From NCBI GenBank assembly GCA_964514145.1, contig CAZEPM010000009.1:1-29648 (forward strand): a stretch of DNA of 29,648 bases, written 5' to 3'. This stretch comes from Phocaeicola_A sp964514145 (GTDB lineage Bacteria; Bacteroidota; Bacteroidia; Bacteroidales; Bacteroidaceae). How positions within the stretch are numbered: position 1 is the first letter of the stretch; each line of letters opens with the position of its first letter. The position numbers and the translations under genes were made by a program. The notes beneath the pieces were generated by a model. It searched no databases, was not told the DNA's origin, and saw only the letters and a program-made list of their open reading frames with translations. Below, piece after piece: positions 17,023-24,628 of the stretch.

Positions 17023-17044
17023 AAACTATGCTGCAACATAGTTT
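17023..17044. repeat. 22-bp imperfect palindrome in the susC leader
   Basis: AAACTATG (17023-17030), centre CTGCAA, CATAGTTT (17037-17044): both 8-bp arms are perfect and the centre is symmetrical except for one pair. It lies 30-51 bp upstream of the susC-like start. It could fold in the mRNA leader or bind a dimeric protein. Confidence 0.5.
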
Positions 17045-17061
17045 TGTGGACGAATCCTCTC

Positions 17062-17096
17062 CTCCGGGCAATTTACCGATTGTCCGGAGTTTTTTT
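17062..17096 (+). terminator. Plus-strand intrinsic terminator in the susC leader (possible antisense RNA end)
   Basis: An 11-bp stem (17062-17072 with 17079-17089, one G-U pair), 6-base loop and seven T (17090-17096), all on the plus strand. No plus-strand gene precedes it: both flanking genes (fecR, susC) run on the minus strand, where the hairpin is followed by no T-run. It therefore fits the 3' end of a short RNA antisense to the susC leader. Confidence 0.7.
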
Positions 17097-17153
17097 GTTT
17101 GCAATGTATCATGTTTTCATAGGCAATCGTGTTTTAAACAGATTAAATTTGTT

Positions 17154-18140
17154 TTATTTCATTTCGATATGAATCGTTTTGTCCTTGTAAATATAGGTGA
17201 ATCCATAATGCTGTTTCAATACATCTAACACGTTTCCCAAAGTTATTTGCTTGAATGTACCTGTATAGGTATCATTCAGGAAGGAAGTGTCAGGAATATG
17301 GATCACGACATCGTACTTGCGTTCCAATGAACGGAGTACTTCGTACATGGGTGTATGCCGAAACTTCAATACTTCTTCCATCCAGACTGTTTCGGCACGG
17401 TTTGAACTGGCCTCCAGCGTCAGTTCACCGGTATGTTTGTTATAAATAATTTTTTCGTTCGGACTGGCATACAAAGTTTTGTAGGGAGGATGAAGTGTGT
17501 TTACACGTACACTTCCTTCCACCAAAGCCATTTCCAGAAAATTCTTCTCTTTGTAGGCATATACATTGAACGAAGTACCCAGTACTGCAATGTCGATGAA
17601 ATCGGTTTGCACCACAAATTGTTTGGTCTCATTCCGTTTTACATCGAAATAACCTTCGCCCGAAAGTTGGACACGACGTTCCTGACGTCCGAAATCTTGC
17701 CGGTAAGTGAGCGATGAATGGGTGTTCAGTTGCACGGTTGTACCGTCGGGTAAAATTACAGAAGATGGAGATTCTCCCGACCGAATCACGACATTGTGTG
17801 ATGTGAGTTGATTCAGTTCTTGTCGTTGGGTATAAAACAAGACTGAGAGACCTACGCTGAACAAGAGTAACACACTTGCTGCTATTTGTGGCCAAAAGGT
17901 ACGCATGCGGACAAGTATCGGAACACGTATCTTACGTAGCAGATTACGGTACAACATCTTTTTCTTTGCCTTCGATAAAGACCGATTTTTTTCATACAAG
18001 TCCCAATGTTGCTGCAAAGAGATTTTCAGCTCTTCGTCATCCAACTGATGGACTTCTTCTTTCAACTTGGCAAATTCTTTTTTCGAAATAAGTCCGATGT
18101 GGTATCTTCGTAACAAATGAGTTATATAGTCCGTGCGCAT
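17154..18140 (-). CDS. FecR-family anti-sigma factor
   Basis: 328 residues from ATG at 18140 (MRTDYITHLLRRYHIG); an in-frame TTG at 18176 adds 12 residues that do not look like the family, and GGAATAGGA precedes the ATG. Cytoplasmic N-terminal part (1-85) that would bind the sigma factor, one membrane helix (about 93-113, QIAASVLLLFSVGLSVLFY), the periplasmic FecR domain (about 125-225 with VIRSGESPSSVILPDGTTVQL and FVVQTDFIDIAVLGTSFNVYA) and a C-terminal DUF4974 domain (about 256-328, with FKQITLGNVLDVLKQHYGFTYI). It would relay ligand binding at the STN domain of SusC to the sigma factor. Located between the sigma and susC genes, the classic order. Confidence 0.94.
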   Translation of the reverse strand: MRTDYITHLLRRYHIGLISKKEFAKLKEEVHQLDDEELKISLQQHWDLYEKNRSLSKAKKKMLYRNLLRKIRVPILVRMRTFWPQIAASVLLLFSVGLSVLFYTQRQELNQLTSHNVVIRSGESPSSVILPDGTTVQLNTHSSLTYRQDFGRQERRVQLSGEGYFDVKRNETKQFVVQTDFIDIAVLGTSFNVYAYKEKNFLEMALVEGSVRVNTLHPPYKTLYASPNEKIIYNKHTGELTLEASSNRAETVWMEEVLKFRHTPMYEVLRSLERKYDVVIHIPDTSFLNDTYTGTFKQITLGNVLDVLKQHYGFTYIYKDKTIHIEMK

Positions 18141-18230
18141 TCCTATTCCGCTGTGTTTTATAGGTAATACCCACAAACAATGAATTTATAACATTCCAAA
18201 TTATATGTTATAAAACATAAAAAATCTTTT

Positions 18231-18836
18231 TTAAAAGGAAAGCAGAAATATACTCAGGAGAAAAGTATGGTTTTTCAGTTCTGAACGAATGATTTTGAGT
18301 GAGGCGGAAAGTTGGTTACGCACCACTTGCTCGCTAATGGAAAATTTGGCTGCAATATCTGCCACCGGTATTTCTCTTTCTTTATTCAGTTCGAAAATTT
18401 CCCGTTGACGAGGAGACAGTTTCCGTTTAACAGACATTAAAACCTTCTGAAACTGTTCAATATCAATACTTTCTTCGATATATTCTCCGGATACAACCAG
18501 ATTTTCTTGATACTCCAAGTATTTTCCCATTAACGGATTGTTTAAATGTCTGCGTAATTCCTTTAAAAGAAGACGATAAGAGACCGTGAAGAGATATGCC
18601 TTGAATGAACTTTCCGGATTCAATTTGCTGCGGTTATTCCAAATACGCAAGAATGTCTCTTGTACAATATCATCCGTAACCGGTTCTGATTTAACATATT
18701 GAAAGACGAAATAATATAATCTGGACACCCATAACTCGTACAATTGTTTATAGGCGGTGATCGAATCTGATTTTAGTTGTTCTATCAGTTTCCTTTCGTC
18801 CGTTTTGACTACAGATGCAAATTCCTTTTCGTCCAT
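18231..18836 (-). CDS. ECF-type RNA polymerase sigma-70 factor
   Basis: 201 residues. Region 2 (about 25-95): YKQLYELWVSRLYYFVFQYV and the core-binding/-10 segment DDIVQETFLRIWNNRSKL. Region 4 (about 130-185): LMSVKRKLSPRQREIFELNKEREIPVADIAAKFSISEQVVRNQLSASLKIIR, a typical -35 recognition helix-turn-helix. This is the Bacteroidetes sigma family that controls susC/susD loci together with a FecR-type anti-sigma. The anti-sigma gene follows 90 bp downstream. No TAnnTTTG element with a -33 box is seen upstream; TAATTTTA near the start misses the final G. Confidence 0.95.
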   Translation of the reverse strand: MDEKEFASVVKTDERKLIEQLKSDSITAYKQLYELWVSRLYYFVFQYVKSEPVTDDIVQETFLRIWNNRSKLNPESSFKAYLFTVSYRLLLKELRRHLNNPLMGKYLEYQENLVVSGEYIEESIDIEQFQKVLMSVKRKLSPRQREIFELNKEREIPVADIAAKFSISEQVVRNQLSASLKIIRSELKNHTFLLSIFLLSF

Positions 18837-18864
18837 TCTTTGGTAAAATTAGAATTAATCGGCG

Positions 18865-18906
18865 AAAAAAGGTGTAAATAAACAAAAAAATTTACACCTG
18901 CTTTTT
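18865..18906 (-). terminator. Intrinsic terminator of uvrA
   Basis: A perfect 10-bp stem AGGTGTAAAT (18870-18879) with ATTTACACCT (18890-18899), A-rich loop, followed on the minus strand by a T-run (complement of 18865-18869). The plus strand also has five T after the stem, so it could work both ways. It separates uvrA from the sigma factor gene. Confidence 0.8.
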
Positions 18907-19019
18907 CTATCCTCTTCTTATCCGTGTTTTAAAGTTGTTTTGATATTGTAATTGGAATGCGAAACGAATGTTTGTATACGGTAACGTATGTCGAGTCACG
19001 TTAATGAGCACATCTGTTT

Positions 19020-21851
19020 TTAGGTCCGTTTTAATTCTTCACCCAGATAATGGGCGGTATATCCTATGCCGGAAGCTGCGACTTTCTCGGGAGTTCCGCA
19101 AACCAACAGTTGTCCTCCGTTTTTACCTCCTTCTGGGCCCATGTCGATGAGATAGTCGGCTGTTTTGATTACATCCAGATTATGTTCGATTACGATCACC
19201 GTATTTCCTTTGTCAACCAACTTATTCAACACCGTAAGCAATACGCGTATGTCTTCGAAATGAAGTCCGGTGGTCGGCTCATCGAGAATATATATCGTCT
19301 TGCCGGTATCGCGTTTAGAAAGTTCGGTAGCCAGTTTCACCCGCTGACTTTCCCCTCCGGAAAGAGAGTTCGACGGTTGTCCCAATTTCAGATATCCCAG
19401 CCCTACTTCCTGTAAGACTTTTATTTTGTTGAGTATTTGGGGAACGTTTTCAAAAAACTCTACGGCATAATTGATGGTCATGTCGAGCACATCTGCTATT
19501 GATTTCCCTTTAAACCGCACTTCAAGTGTCTCTCGGTTGTAACGTTTCCCGTGACAGACTTCGCAGGGTACCAACACATCCGGCAAAAAATTCATCTCAA
19601 TAGTCTTGTATCCATTTCCTCCACATGCTTCGCAACGTCCGCCACTCACATTAAATGAAAATCTTCCGGGCTTGTATCCACGTATTTTTGCTTCAGGCAG
19701 CTCTACAAACAACGAACGTATATCGCTAAATACACCTGTGTAAGTAGCCGGGTTGGAACGCGGCGTTCTTCCCAAAGGAGATTGGTCTACATCTATCACT
19801 TTATCAACATACTCCAGCCCTTCAATGGAAGTGTATGGCAAGGGATCGCGCAAAGAACGATAAAAATGTTGGGAAAGAATGGGCTGAAGCGTGTCACTTA
19901 TCAACGTTGATTTTCCGCTACCCGATACACCGGTCACACAAATGAATCGCCCAAGCGGAAACTCGACCTCCACATTTTTCAGATTATTGCCCGAAGCTCC
20001 GCGCAAACATAATGACCGACCATTGCCTTTCCGCCTTTGATTCGGAATTTCAATCTTCATTTTCCCTTTCAAATATTGGGAAGTAAACGTCTCTGTCTTA
20101 AGCATTTCCTTCGGAACTCCTTGAAACACAACCTCTCCACCCAATCTGCCAGCCTTAGGCCCCATGTCAACAATATAATCTGCATTCAGCATCATATCCC
20201 TGTCATGTTCCACAACTATCACGGTATTGCCCAAATCACGCAGTTTTTTCAGAGATTGAATCAAACGAACATTGTCACGTTGATGAAGTCCAATACTCGG
20301 TTCGTCTAAGATATACAAAACGTTGACTAATTGAGAACCGATTTGAGTGGCCAGACGAATACGCTGACTTTCCCCTCCGGATAAGGACACGGAAGACCGA
20401 TTGAGCGAAAGATAATTTAAACCGACATCGAGCAAGAATTTCAAACGTGTACGTATTTCCTTTAAAATCTCTTCGGCAATCAGACGCTGTTTGTTATCAA
20501 GATACTGCTCTACGGTTAATATCCATTCGTAAAGTTCGTCGATATCCATCATTGCCAACTGACAGATATTTTTATCATGGATACGAAAACTCAGGGCTTC
20601 CTTGTTCAGACGTGCTCCCTGACACTCCGGACAAACGTCAGTCTTCGCAAATTGTTCAACCCACTTCTGTTGGGTTGCCGAAGCATCACTTTCTTGCAGC
20701 ATCTGAATATACTTAACAATGCCTTCAAATACAGTAAAATAATCTGAAGGTGCATGCAAAAGCGAACTTTTGACCTTAATCCGTTCGTCTGCTCCATAAA
20801 GGATTTCATCAATAGCTCCCTCAGGCAACTGAGAAACCGGTGTTTTTAATGTGCTCTCATATTTTTCCAACAAAGCTGCAATCTGCTGGAATATCATCGT
20901 ATTCTTATACTTTCCCAAAGGCACGATAGCTCCTTCATAGACAGACAAATCACGATTAGGAATGATCTTTTCAATATCTATACTGTTTACATAACCCAAG
21001 CCTTTACAACGAGGACAAGCCCCTTGCGGAGAGTTGAATGAAAAATTATGCGGCGCAGGTTCGCGATATGAAAGCCCTGTTATCGGACACATCAATCGTT
21101 TACTATAATGTCGGATCACATTGGTTTCAGCATCCAACACCATAATCAAGCCATCGCCCTGCACCATAGCATCGGTTATGCTCTGTGTCAAACGTTTGTC
21201 ATCTTTATTATGTACCACCAGTTTATCAATCACAACCTCTATGTCATGATTTTTGTAGCGATCAACTTTCATGCCGTGCATCACCTCACGCAGTTCGCCA
21301 TCGACACGCACATAAAGATAACCTTTTTTCCGAATCTGCTCAAACAGCTCTTTGTAATGTCCCTTACGTGTCCTCACAAGAGGTGCGAGCAAATAAATCC
21401 GCCTGTTTTCGTATTCTTTTATTATCAGGTCGATGACTTGTTGCTCGGTGTATTTCACCATTTTCTCACCCGACAAATACGAATACGCCGTTCCTGCACG
21501 GGCAAAGAGTAAACGCAGGTAGTCATATATTTCGGTTGTTGTCCCGACTGTTGAACGGGGATTCTTATTGGTTGTTTTTTGTTCTATTGAAATCACCGGG
21601 CTTAATCCGGTTATTTTATCAACATCCGGACGCTCCATGCCGCCCAAGAAATTACGGGCGTATGCAGAAAAAGTCTCAATGTAACGCCGTTGACCTTCAG
21701 CAAAAACAGTATCAAAAGCAAGAGAAGACTTACCACTGCCACTCAATCCGGTAATGACAGTCAAACTATTGCGAGGAATCCCAACATCAATATTTTTCAA
21801 ATTATGCACACGTGCACCGTACACTTGAATCATTTCCGTCTCATCTGCCAT
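19020..21851 (-). CDS. uvrA: Excinuclease ABC subunit A
   Basis: 943 residues, standard UvrA length. DNA damage recognition ATPase that loads UvrB in nucleotide excision repair. Two ABC modules: Walker A GLSGSGKSS (35-43) and GVSGSGKST (about 641-649), signatures SLSGGESQRIRLATQ (about 488) and SLSGGESQRVKLATE (about 830), Walker B LYILDEPSIGLHQ and IYILDEPTTGLHF. The second zinc module is complete (CEACGGNGY about 738 and CEVCHGKRY about 763). The first has CPITG where the E. coli protein has CPICG (about residue 254), leaving only three of four zinc cysteines there. Own promoter, own terminator, single gene. Confidence 0.97.
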   Translation of the reverse strand: MADETEMIQVYGARVHNLKNIDVGIPRNSLTVITGLSGSGKSSLAFDTVFAEGQRRYIETFSAYARNFLGGMERPDVDKITGLSPVISIEQKTTNKNPRSTVGTTTEIYDYLRLLFARAGTAYSYLSGEKMVKYTEQQVIDLIIKEYENRRIYLLAPLVRTRKGHYKELFEQIRKKGYLYVRVDGELREVMHGMKVDRYKNHDIEVVIDKLVVHNKDDKRLTQSITDAMVQGDGLIMVLDAETNVIRHYSKRLMCPITGLSYREPAPHNFSFNSPQGACPRCKGLGYVNSIDIEKIIPNRDLSVYEGAIVPLGKYKNTMIFQQIAALLEKYESTLKTPVSQLPEGAIDEILYGADERIKVKSSLLHAPSDYFTVFEGIVKYIQMLQESDASATQQKWVEQFAKTDVCPECQGARLNKEALSFRIHDKNICQLAMMDIDELYEWILTVEQYLDNKQRLIAEEILKEIRTRLKFLLDVGLNYLSLNRSSVSLSGGESQRIRLATQIGSQLVNVLYILDEPSIGLHQRDNVRLIQSLKKLRDLGNTVIVVEHDRDMMLNADYIVDMGPKAGRLGGEVVFQGVPKEMLKTETFTSQYLKGKMKIEIPNQRRKGNGRSLCLRGASGNNLKNVEVEFPLGRFICVTGVSGSGKSTLISDTLQPILSQHFYRSLRDPLPYTSIEGLEYVDKVIDVDQSPLGRTPRSNPATYTGVFSDIRSLFVELPEAKIRGYKPGRFSFNVSGGRCEACGGNGYKTIEMNFLPDVLVPCEVCHGKRYNRETLEVRFKGKSIADVLDMTINYAVEFFENVPQILNKIKVLQEVGLGYLKLGQPSNSLSGGESQRVKLATELSKRDTGKTIYILDEPTTGLHFEDIRVLLTVLNKLVDKGNTVIVIEHNLDVIKTADYLIDMGPEGGKNGGQLLVCGTPEKVAASGIGYTAHYLGEELKRT

Positions 21852-21886
21852 GTAAGCTTCTTTATCTTTTAAATTAACTTATTCCG

Positions 21887-21894
21887 CAAAAATA
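21887..21894 (-). promoter_or_regulatory. Predicted -7 element of uvrA promoter
   Basis: TATTTTTG on the minus strand, about 35 bp before the uvrA start. No clear -33 TTTG at the expected spacing. It lies back to back with the promoter of the LysM gene (21938-21945). Confidence 0.5.
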
Positions 21895-21937
21895 ATGAAT
21901 AATATGTCCGAGTATGCCACTGTTAGGGGAATTTTTG

Positions 21938-21945
21938 TACTTTTG
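21938..21945 (+). promoter_or_regulatory. Predicted -7 element of the LysM gene promoter
   Basis: TACTTTTG fits TAnnTTTG; TATG at 21913-21916 is a one-mismatch -33 box with 21-bp spacing. The element covers an in-frame GTG at 21945, so that codon cannot be the start of the following gene and the ATG at 21978 is preferred. Confidence 0.6.
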
Positions 21946-21977
21946 TGCACACCTATCAAAAACAGAACCATATATTC

Positions 21978-23786
21978 ATGAGAAAGTTCAAATGTCTGAT
22001 TTTTATTAGCTTCTTTATAAGCCTACCTGTGTGGATTCAGGCCCAGCAAACCAATTATTTTTTACACACAATCACAAAAGGACAAAGCCTCTACTCCATT
22101 GCCGTAATGTATAATGTAACGACAGATGAGATTATTCGTCTAAATCCAGGCAGTGAAAAAGTAATTAAAGCAGGAAGCACACTAAAAATTCCCCAGAAGA
22201 ACCAGCCGGACGGTATACAATATCATACCATTCAAGCAGGAGAAACGCTGTATAAACTGATGCAAACCTACCACGTAACCGTGCAAAGCTTGTGTGATGC
22301 CAATCCCGGACTAAGTGAAAAAAACTTTCGTGCCGGACAAGTTATTGTCATACCCCGGACAGGAAACGATTCACCCATGGTTAGCACGATAGACACCGCC
22401 ACTCAGGAAGCAAACGCGCCCCAGTCAACATTGCAAGGAATCGAGCAACAATATCAAACCATACACAAGGTTAAACGCCGTGAAACCATATACAGTATTT
22501 GTAAAGAATACGGCATTACCGAAGAAGAATTAATCACTGCCAACCCCGAGCTAAAAGAACAAAAATTAAAAAGAGGTTATTTCTTACAAATCCCCTATCA
22601 TCAAGAAAGAGCGCAACAAACAGAAACCGCTGAAAATCAAAAGCCACTGAGTAATAGCGAACTGTTTGATTCCGTGCATCCCAAAACAGAACAGATGAAA
22701 CGACTGAAAGTCGCTATCTTGCTTTCATTCATGCTCAACGGTGGTAATCAGGGAGAACAGGCACGCATGGTGGAATACTACCAAGGTTTCCTTATGGCAA
22801 TTAACGAACTAAAGAAAGAAGGCATATCATTTGATATTTACACATACGACACGCAAGGCGATCCATCTATCATTCAAAAAATACTCTCAAAAAAAGAAAT
22901 GCAAGAAATGGATTTAATCATTGGCCCCAGTCATGCCAATCACATCAAATCGGTTTCAGATTTCTCCGAAAAGAACAAGATACGACTAGTCGTTCCTTTT
23001 ACGTCCAAATGTGATGAGGTTTTCAACAACCCCTATCTATATCAAGTCAATACGCCTCAATCGTATTTATATTCAGAGGTCTACGAACACTTCTTGCGCA
23101 AATTCCGGAACAGCAATATTATTTTTGTCGATGCGATGGATGGAGCCACAGACAAACAAGATTTCATTCGCGGATTTAAACAGCAATTATATGACAATCA
23201 TATAACTTTCAAAGAAATCAAAGCAGTCAGCAAAGAAAGCATAGAAGAAGCACTAAGCCCAACTTCTGAAAACATGCTGATTCCGACATCAGGCAGCAAC
23301 ATTGCACTAATCAAGATTCTACCCTATCTGAAAGCACTCAAAATGTCTTGGGAAACGCAGAAAAGGCCAGACAAATACAGCATGCATTTATTCGGATATC
23401 CCGAATGGCAAACATATACAACAGACTACTTGGATGATTTTTATACGTTTGATACCTATTTCTATACCTCATTCTACGCTAATAATCTAGCTAAAGATGT
23501 GGTAGACTTTCAACAAACTTTCAGAAAATGGTATCATAAAGAGATTATGAATACATATCCTAAATATGCTATTCTGGGCTATGAAACTTCATTATACTTG
23601 CTAAAAGGCATGTCACTCTATGGAGACAACATGGAAGCCAATTTAAACCGCATCAGAATCAAGCCTATCCAAACCAGCTTTAAATTTGAACGAGCAAGCA
23701 ACTGGGGTGGTTTTATCAACAAAAAAGTATTCTTTATACATTTCACCAAGGATCATGAACTCATCAAAATGGACTTTGACCAATGA
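21978..23786 (+). CDS. Periplasmic protein with three LysM domains and a receptor-type ligand-binding domain
   Basis: 602 residues from ATG at 21978. Signal peptide MRKFKCLIFISFFISLPVWIQAQ (cut near 23). Three LysM peptidoglycan-binding repeats: about 28-72 (HTITKGQSLYSIAVMYNV), 82-126 (HTIQAGETLYKLMQTYHV) and 160-206 (KRRETIYSICKEYGI). After a linker (207-240) comes a type I periplasmic-binding-protein-like region (about 247-600: LKVAILLSFMLNGGNQGEQARMVEYYQGFLMAINEL, then IIGPSHANHIKSVSDFSEKNKIRLVVPFTS and a late YAILGYETSLYLLKG). This resembles the amino-acid ABC substrate-binding/LpoA-like fold, but no transporter gene is nearby. Inferred role: an envelope protein anchored to the cell wall that senses or modulates peptidoglycan synthesis. 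It overlaps the next gene by ATGA. Confidence 0.88.
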   Translation: MRKFKCLIFISFFISLPVWIQAQQTNYFLHTITKGQSLYSIAVMYNVTTDEIIRLNPGSEKVIKAGSTLKIPQKNQPDGIQYHTIQAGETLYKLMQTYHVTVQSLCDANPGLSEKNFRAGQVIVIPRTGNDSPMVSTIDTATQEANAPQSTLQGIEQQYQTIHKVKRRETIYSICKEYGITEEELITANPELKEQKLKRGYFLQIPYHQERAQQTETAENQKPLSNSELFDSVHPKTEQMKRLKVAILLSFMLNGGNQGEQARMVEYYQGFLMAINELKKEGISFDIYTYDTQGDPSIIQKILSKKEMQEMDLIIGPSHANHIKSVSDFSEKNKIRLVVPFTSKCDEVFNNPYLYQVNTPQSYLYSEVYEHFLRKFRNSNIIFVDAMDGATDKQDFIRGFKQQLYDNHITFKEIKAVSKESIEEALSPTSENMLIPTSGSNIALIKILPYLKALKMSWETQKRPDKYSMHLFGYPEWQTYTTDYLDDFYTFDTYFYTSFYANNLAKDVVDFQQTFRKWYHKEIMNTYPKYAILGYETSLYLLKGMSLYGDNMEANLNRIRIKPIQTSFKFERASNWGGFINKKVFFIHFTKDHELIKMDFDQ

Positions 23787-24502
23787 ATACGCTATTAAAA
23801 TTTATCATAAGTCTTGTTACGGCATGCTTTACCTTCAACATTACACCCATACAAGCACAAGTCGGCGAAGCACGTAACGACATCGCAATCGGTATAAATG
23901 GAGGCGTAACCCTTAGTAGCGTAACATTTACTCCAACAATCAAGCAAGGGAATCTGATGGGAATGATTGGCGGTATAACCCTGCGCTATACCTGCGAAAA
24001 ATATTTTAAATCAATCTGCGCCTTGCAAGTGGAATTAAATTTTTCACAACGAGGATGGAAAGAAGATATTGAAGATGGTAGCGGAAATACATACGAACGC
24101 ACGCTTAACTATCTTGAAGTTCCATTTTTAATGAACATGGGATGGGGAAAAGAACAACGCGGTGTAAAATTCTTCATTTGTGCCGGTCCGCAATTCAACT
24201 TCTATCTCGGCGGAACGGAAGTGTATGGCGGAGAAGGCGTATGGGATACTTCACAACGTCCTAACAATGTAGACGAACAATATGGAAAAGAAATTGAGAA
24301 TACATTTGATTATGGTATTACTGGCGGAGGTGGTCTCGATTTAGCAACCTCTATAGGGCATTTTATCCTTGAAGCACGCTACTATTATGGCTTGGCAGAT
24401 ATTTTCAGTAACAGCAAAAAAGATTATTTTGGCCGTTCCGGAAACTCATCCGTTATTGTAAAATTCTCATACCTGTTCGATATTATAAAAACGAAACAAT
24501 AA
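23783..24502 (+). CDS. PorT-like outer-membrane beta-barrel protein
   Basis: 239 residues with a signal peptide (MNTLLKFIISLVTACFTFNITPIQA, cut near 25). Alternating strands with glycine and aromatic residues typical of the eight-strand outer-membrane barrel family (PF13568-like): IAIGINGGVTLSSVTF, MIGGITLRYTCEKYFKSICALQVELNFSQRGWK, YLEVPFLMNMGWG, FFICAGPQFNFYLGG, YGITGGGGLDLAT and FILEARYYYGLADIF; the last strand ends in VIVKFSYLFDI. Similar to PorT of Porphyromonas in plan, but the family is broad, so no PorT function is claimed. Start overlaps the stop of the LysM gene (ATGA), implying coupled translation and a shared envelope job. Confidence 0.85.
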   Translation: MNTLLKFIISLVTACFTFNITPIQAQVGEARNDIAIGINGGVTLSSVTFTPTIKQGNLMGMIGGITLRYTCEKYFKSICALQVELNFSQRGWKEDIEDGSGNTYERTLNYLEVPFLMNMGWGKEQRGVKFFICAGPQFNFYLGGTEVYGGEGVWDTSQRPNNVDEQYGKEIENTFDYGITGGGGLDLATSIGHFILEARYYYGLADIFSNSKKDYFGRSGNSSVIVKFSYLFDIIKTKQ

Positions 24503-24514
24503 AACACTTTCCTT

Positions 24515-24562
24515 ACCCTTCTTATTTTACTCACAAAAATGAGATATAAAAGATAAGAGGGT
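24515..24562 (+). terminator. Possible hairpin terminator after the barrel gene
   Basis: Long imperfect hairpin: ACCCT-CTTAT-TTTT pairs with AAAA-ATAAG-AGGGT with one-base bulges on each side, and the inner CTCA pairs with TGAG. No good T-run follows, so termination is only a possibility. Confidence 0.35.
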
Positions 24563-24565
24563 TAT

Positions 24566-24596
24566 ATTGTCACATCGAGGTTTTTAAGTACTTTTG
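24566..24596 (+). promoter_or_regulatory. Promoter of purL
   Basis: TACTTTTG at 24589-24596 fits the -7 consensus; ATTG at 24566-24569, 19 bp upstream, is a one-mismatch -33 box. The -7 element ends 32 bp before the purL start. No PurR-like operator or purine riboswitch was recognised in this leader. Confidence 0.65.
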
Positions 24597-24628
24597 CGAC
24601 AAGAAAAACTCACCCTAATTTTTTAGTC

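Larger units (their letters stand above)
16951..17096 (+). ncRNA. Candidate cis-antisense RNA opposite the susC leader
   Basis: A TAnnTTTG match, TACCTTTG at 16951-16958 on the plus strand, inside the first codons of susC, and the terminator at 17062-17096 would bound an RNA of about 130 nt covering the susC start codon (16991-16993) and leader. A second -7-like TAGTTTTG at 17039-17046 would give an RNA of only about 45 nt. Neither has a good -33 box, so the 5' end is uncertain. Antisense RNAs with this placement have been described in ECF-sigma-controlled polysaccharide loci of Bacteroides fragilis (DonS type). Inference only. Confidence 0.4.

Noticed and set aside
11080..18836. Mobile element carrying the susC/susD locus
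   Set aside because: No integrase, transposase, tRNA target or flanking direct repeats are visible; the locus could simply be a chromosomal insertion of old date.
18870..18899. Plus-strand terminator for a hidden gene between the sigma factor and uvrA
   Set aside because: The hairpin is explained as the uvrA terminator on the minus strand; there is no plus-strand gene upstream of it.
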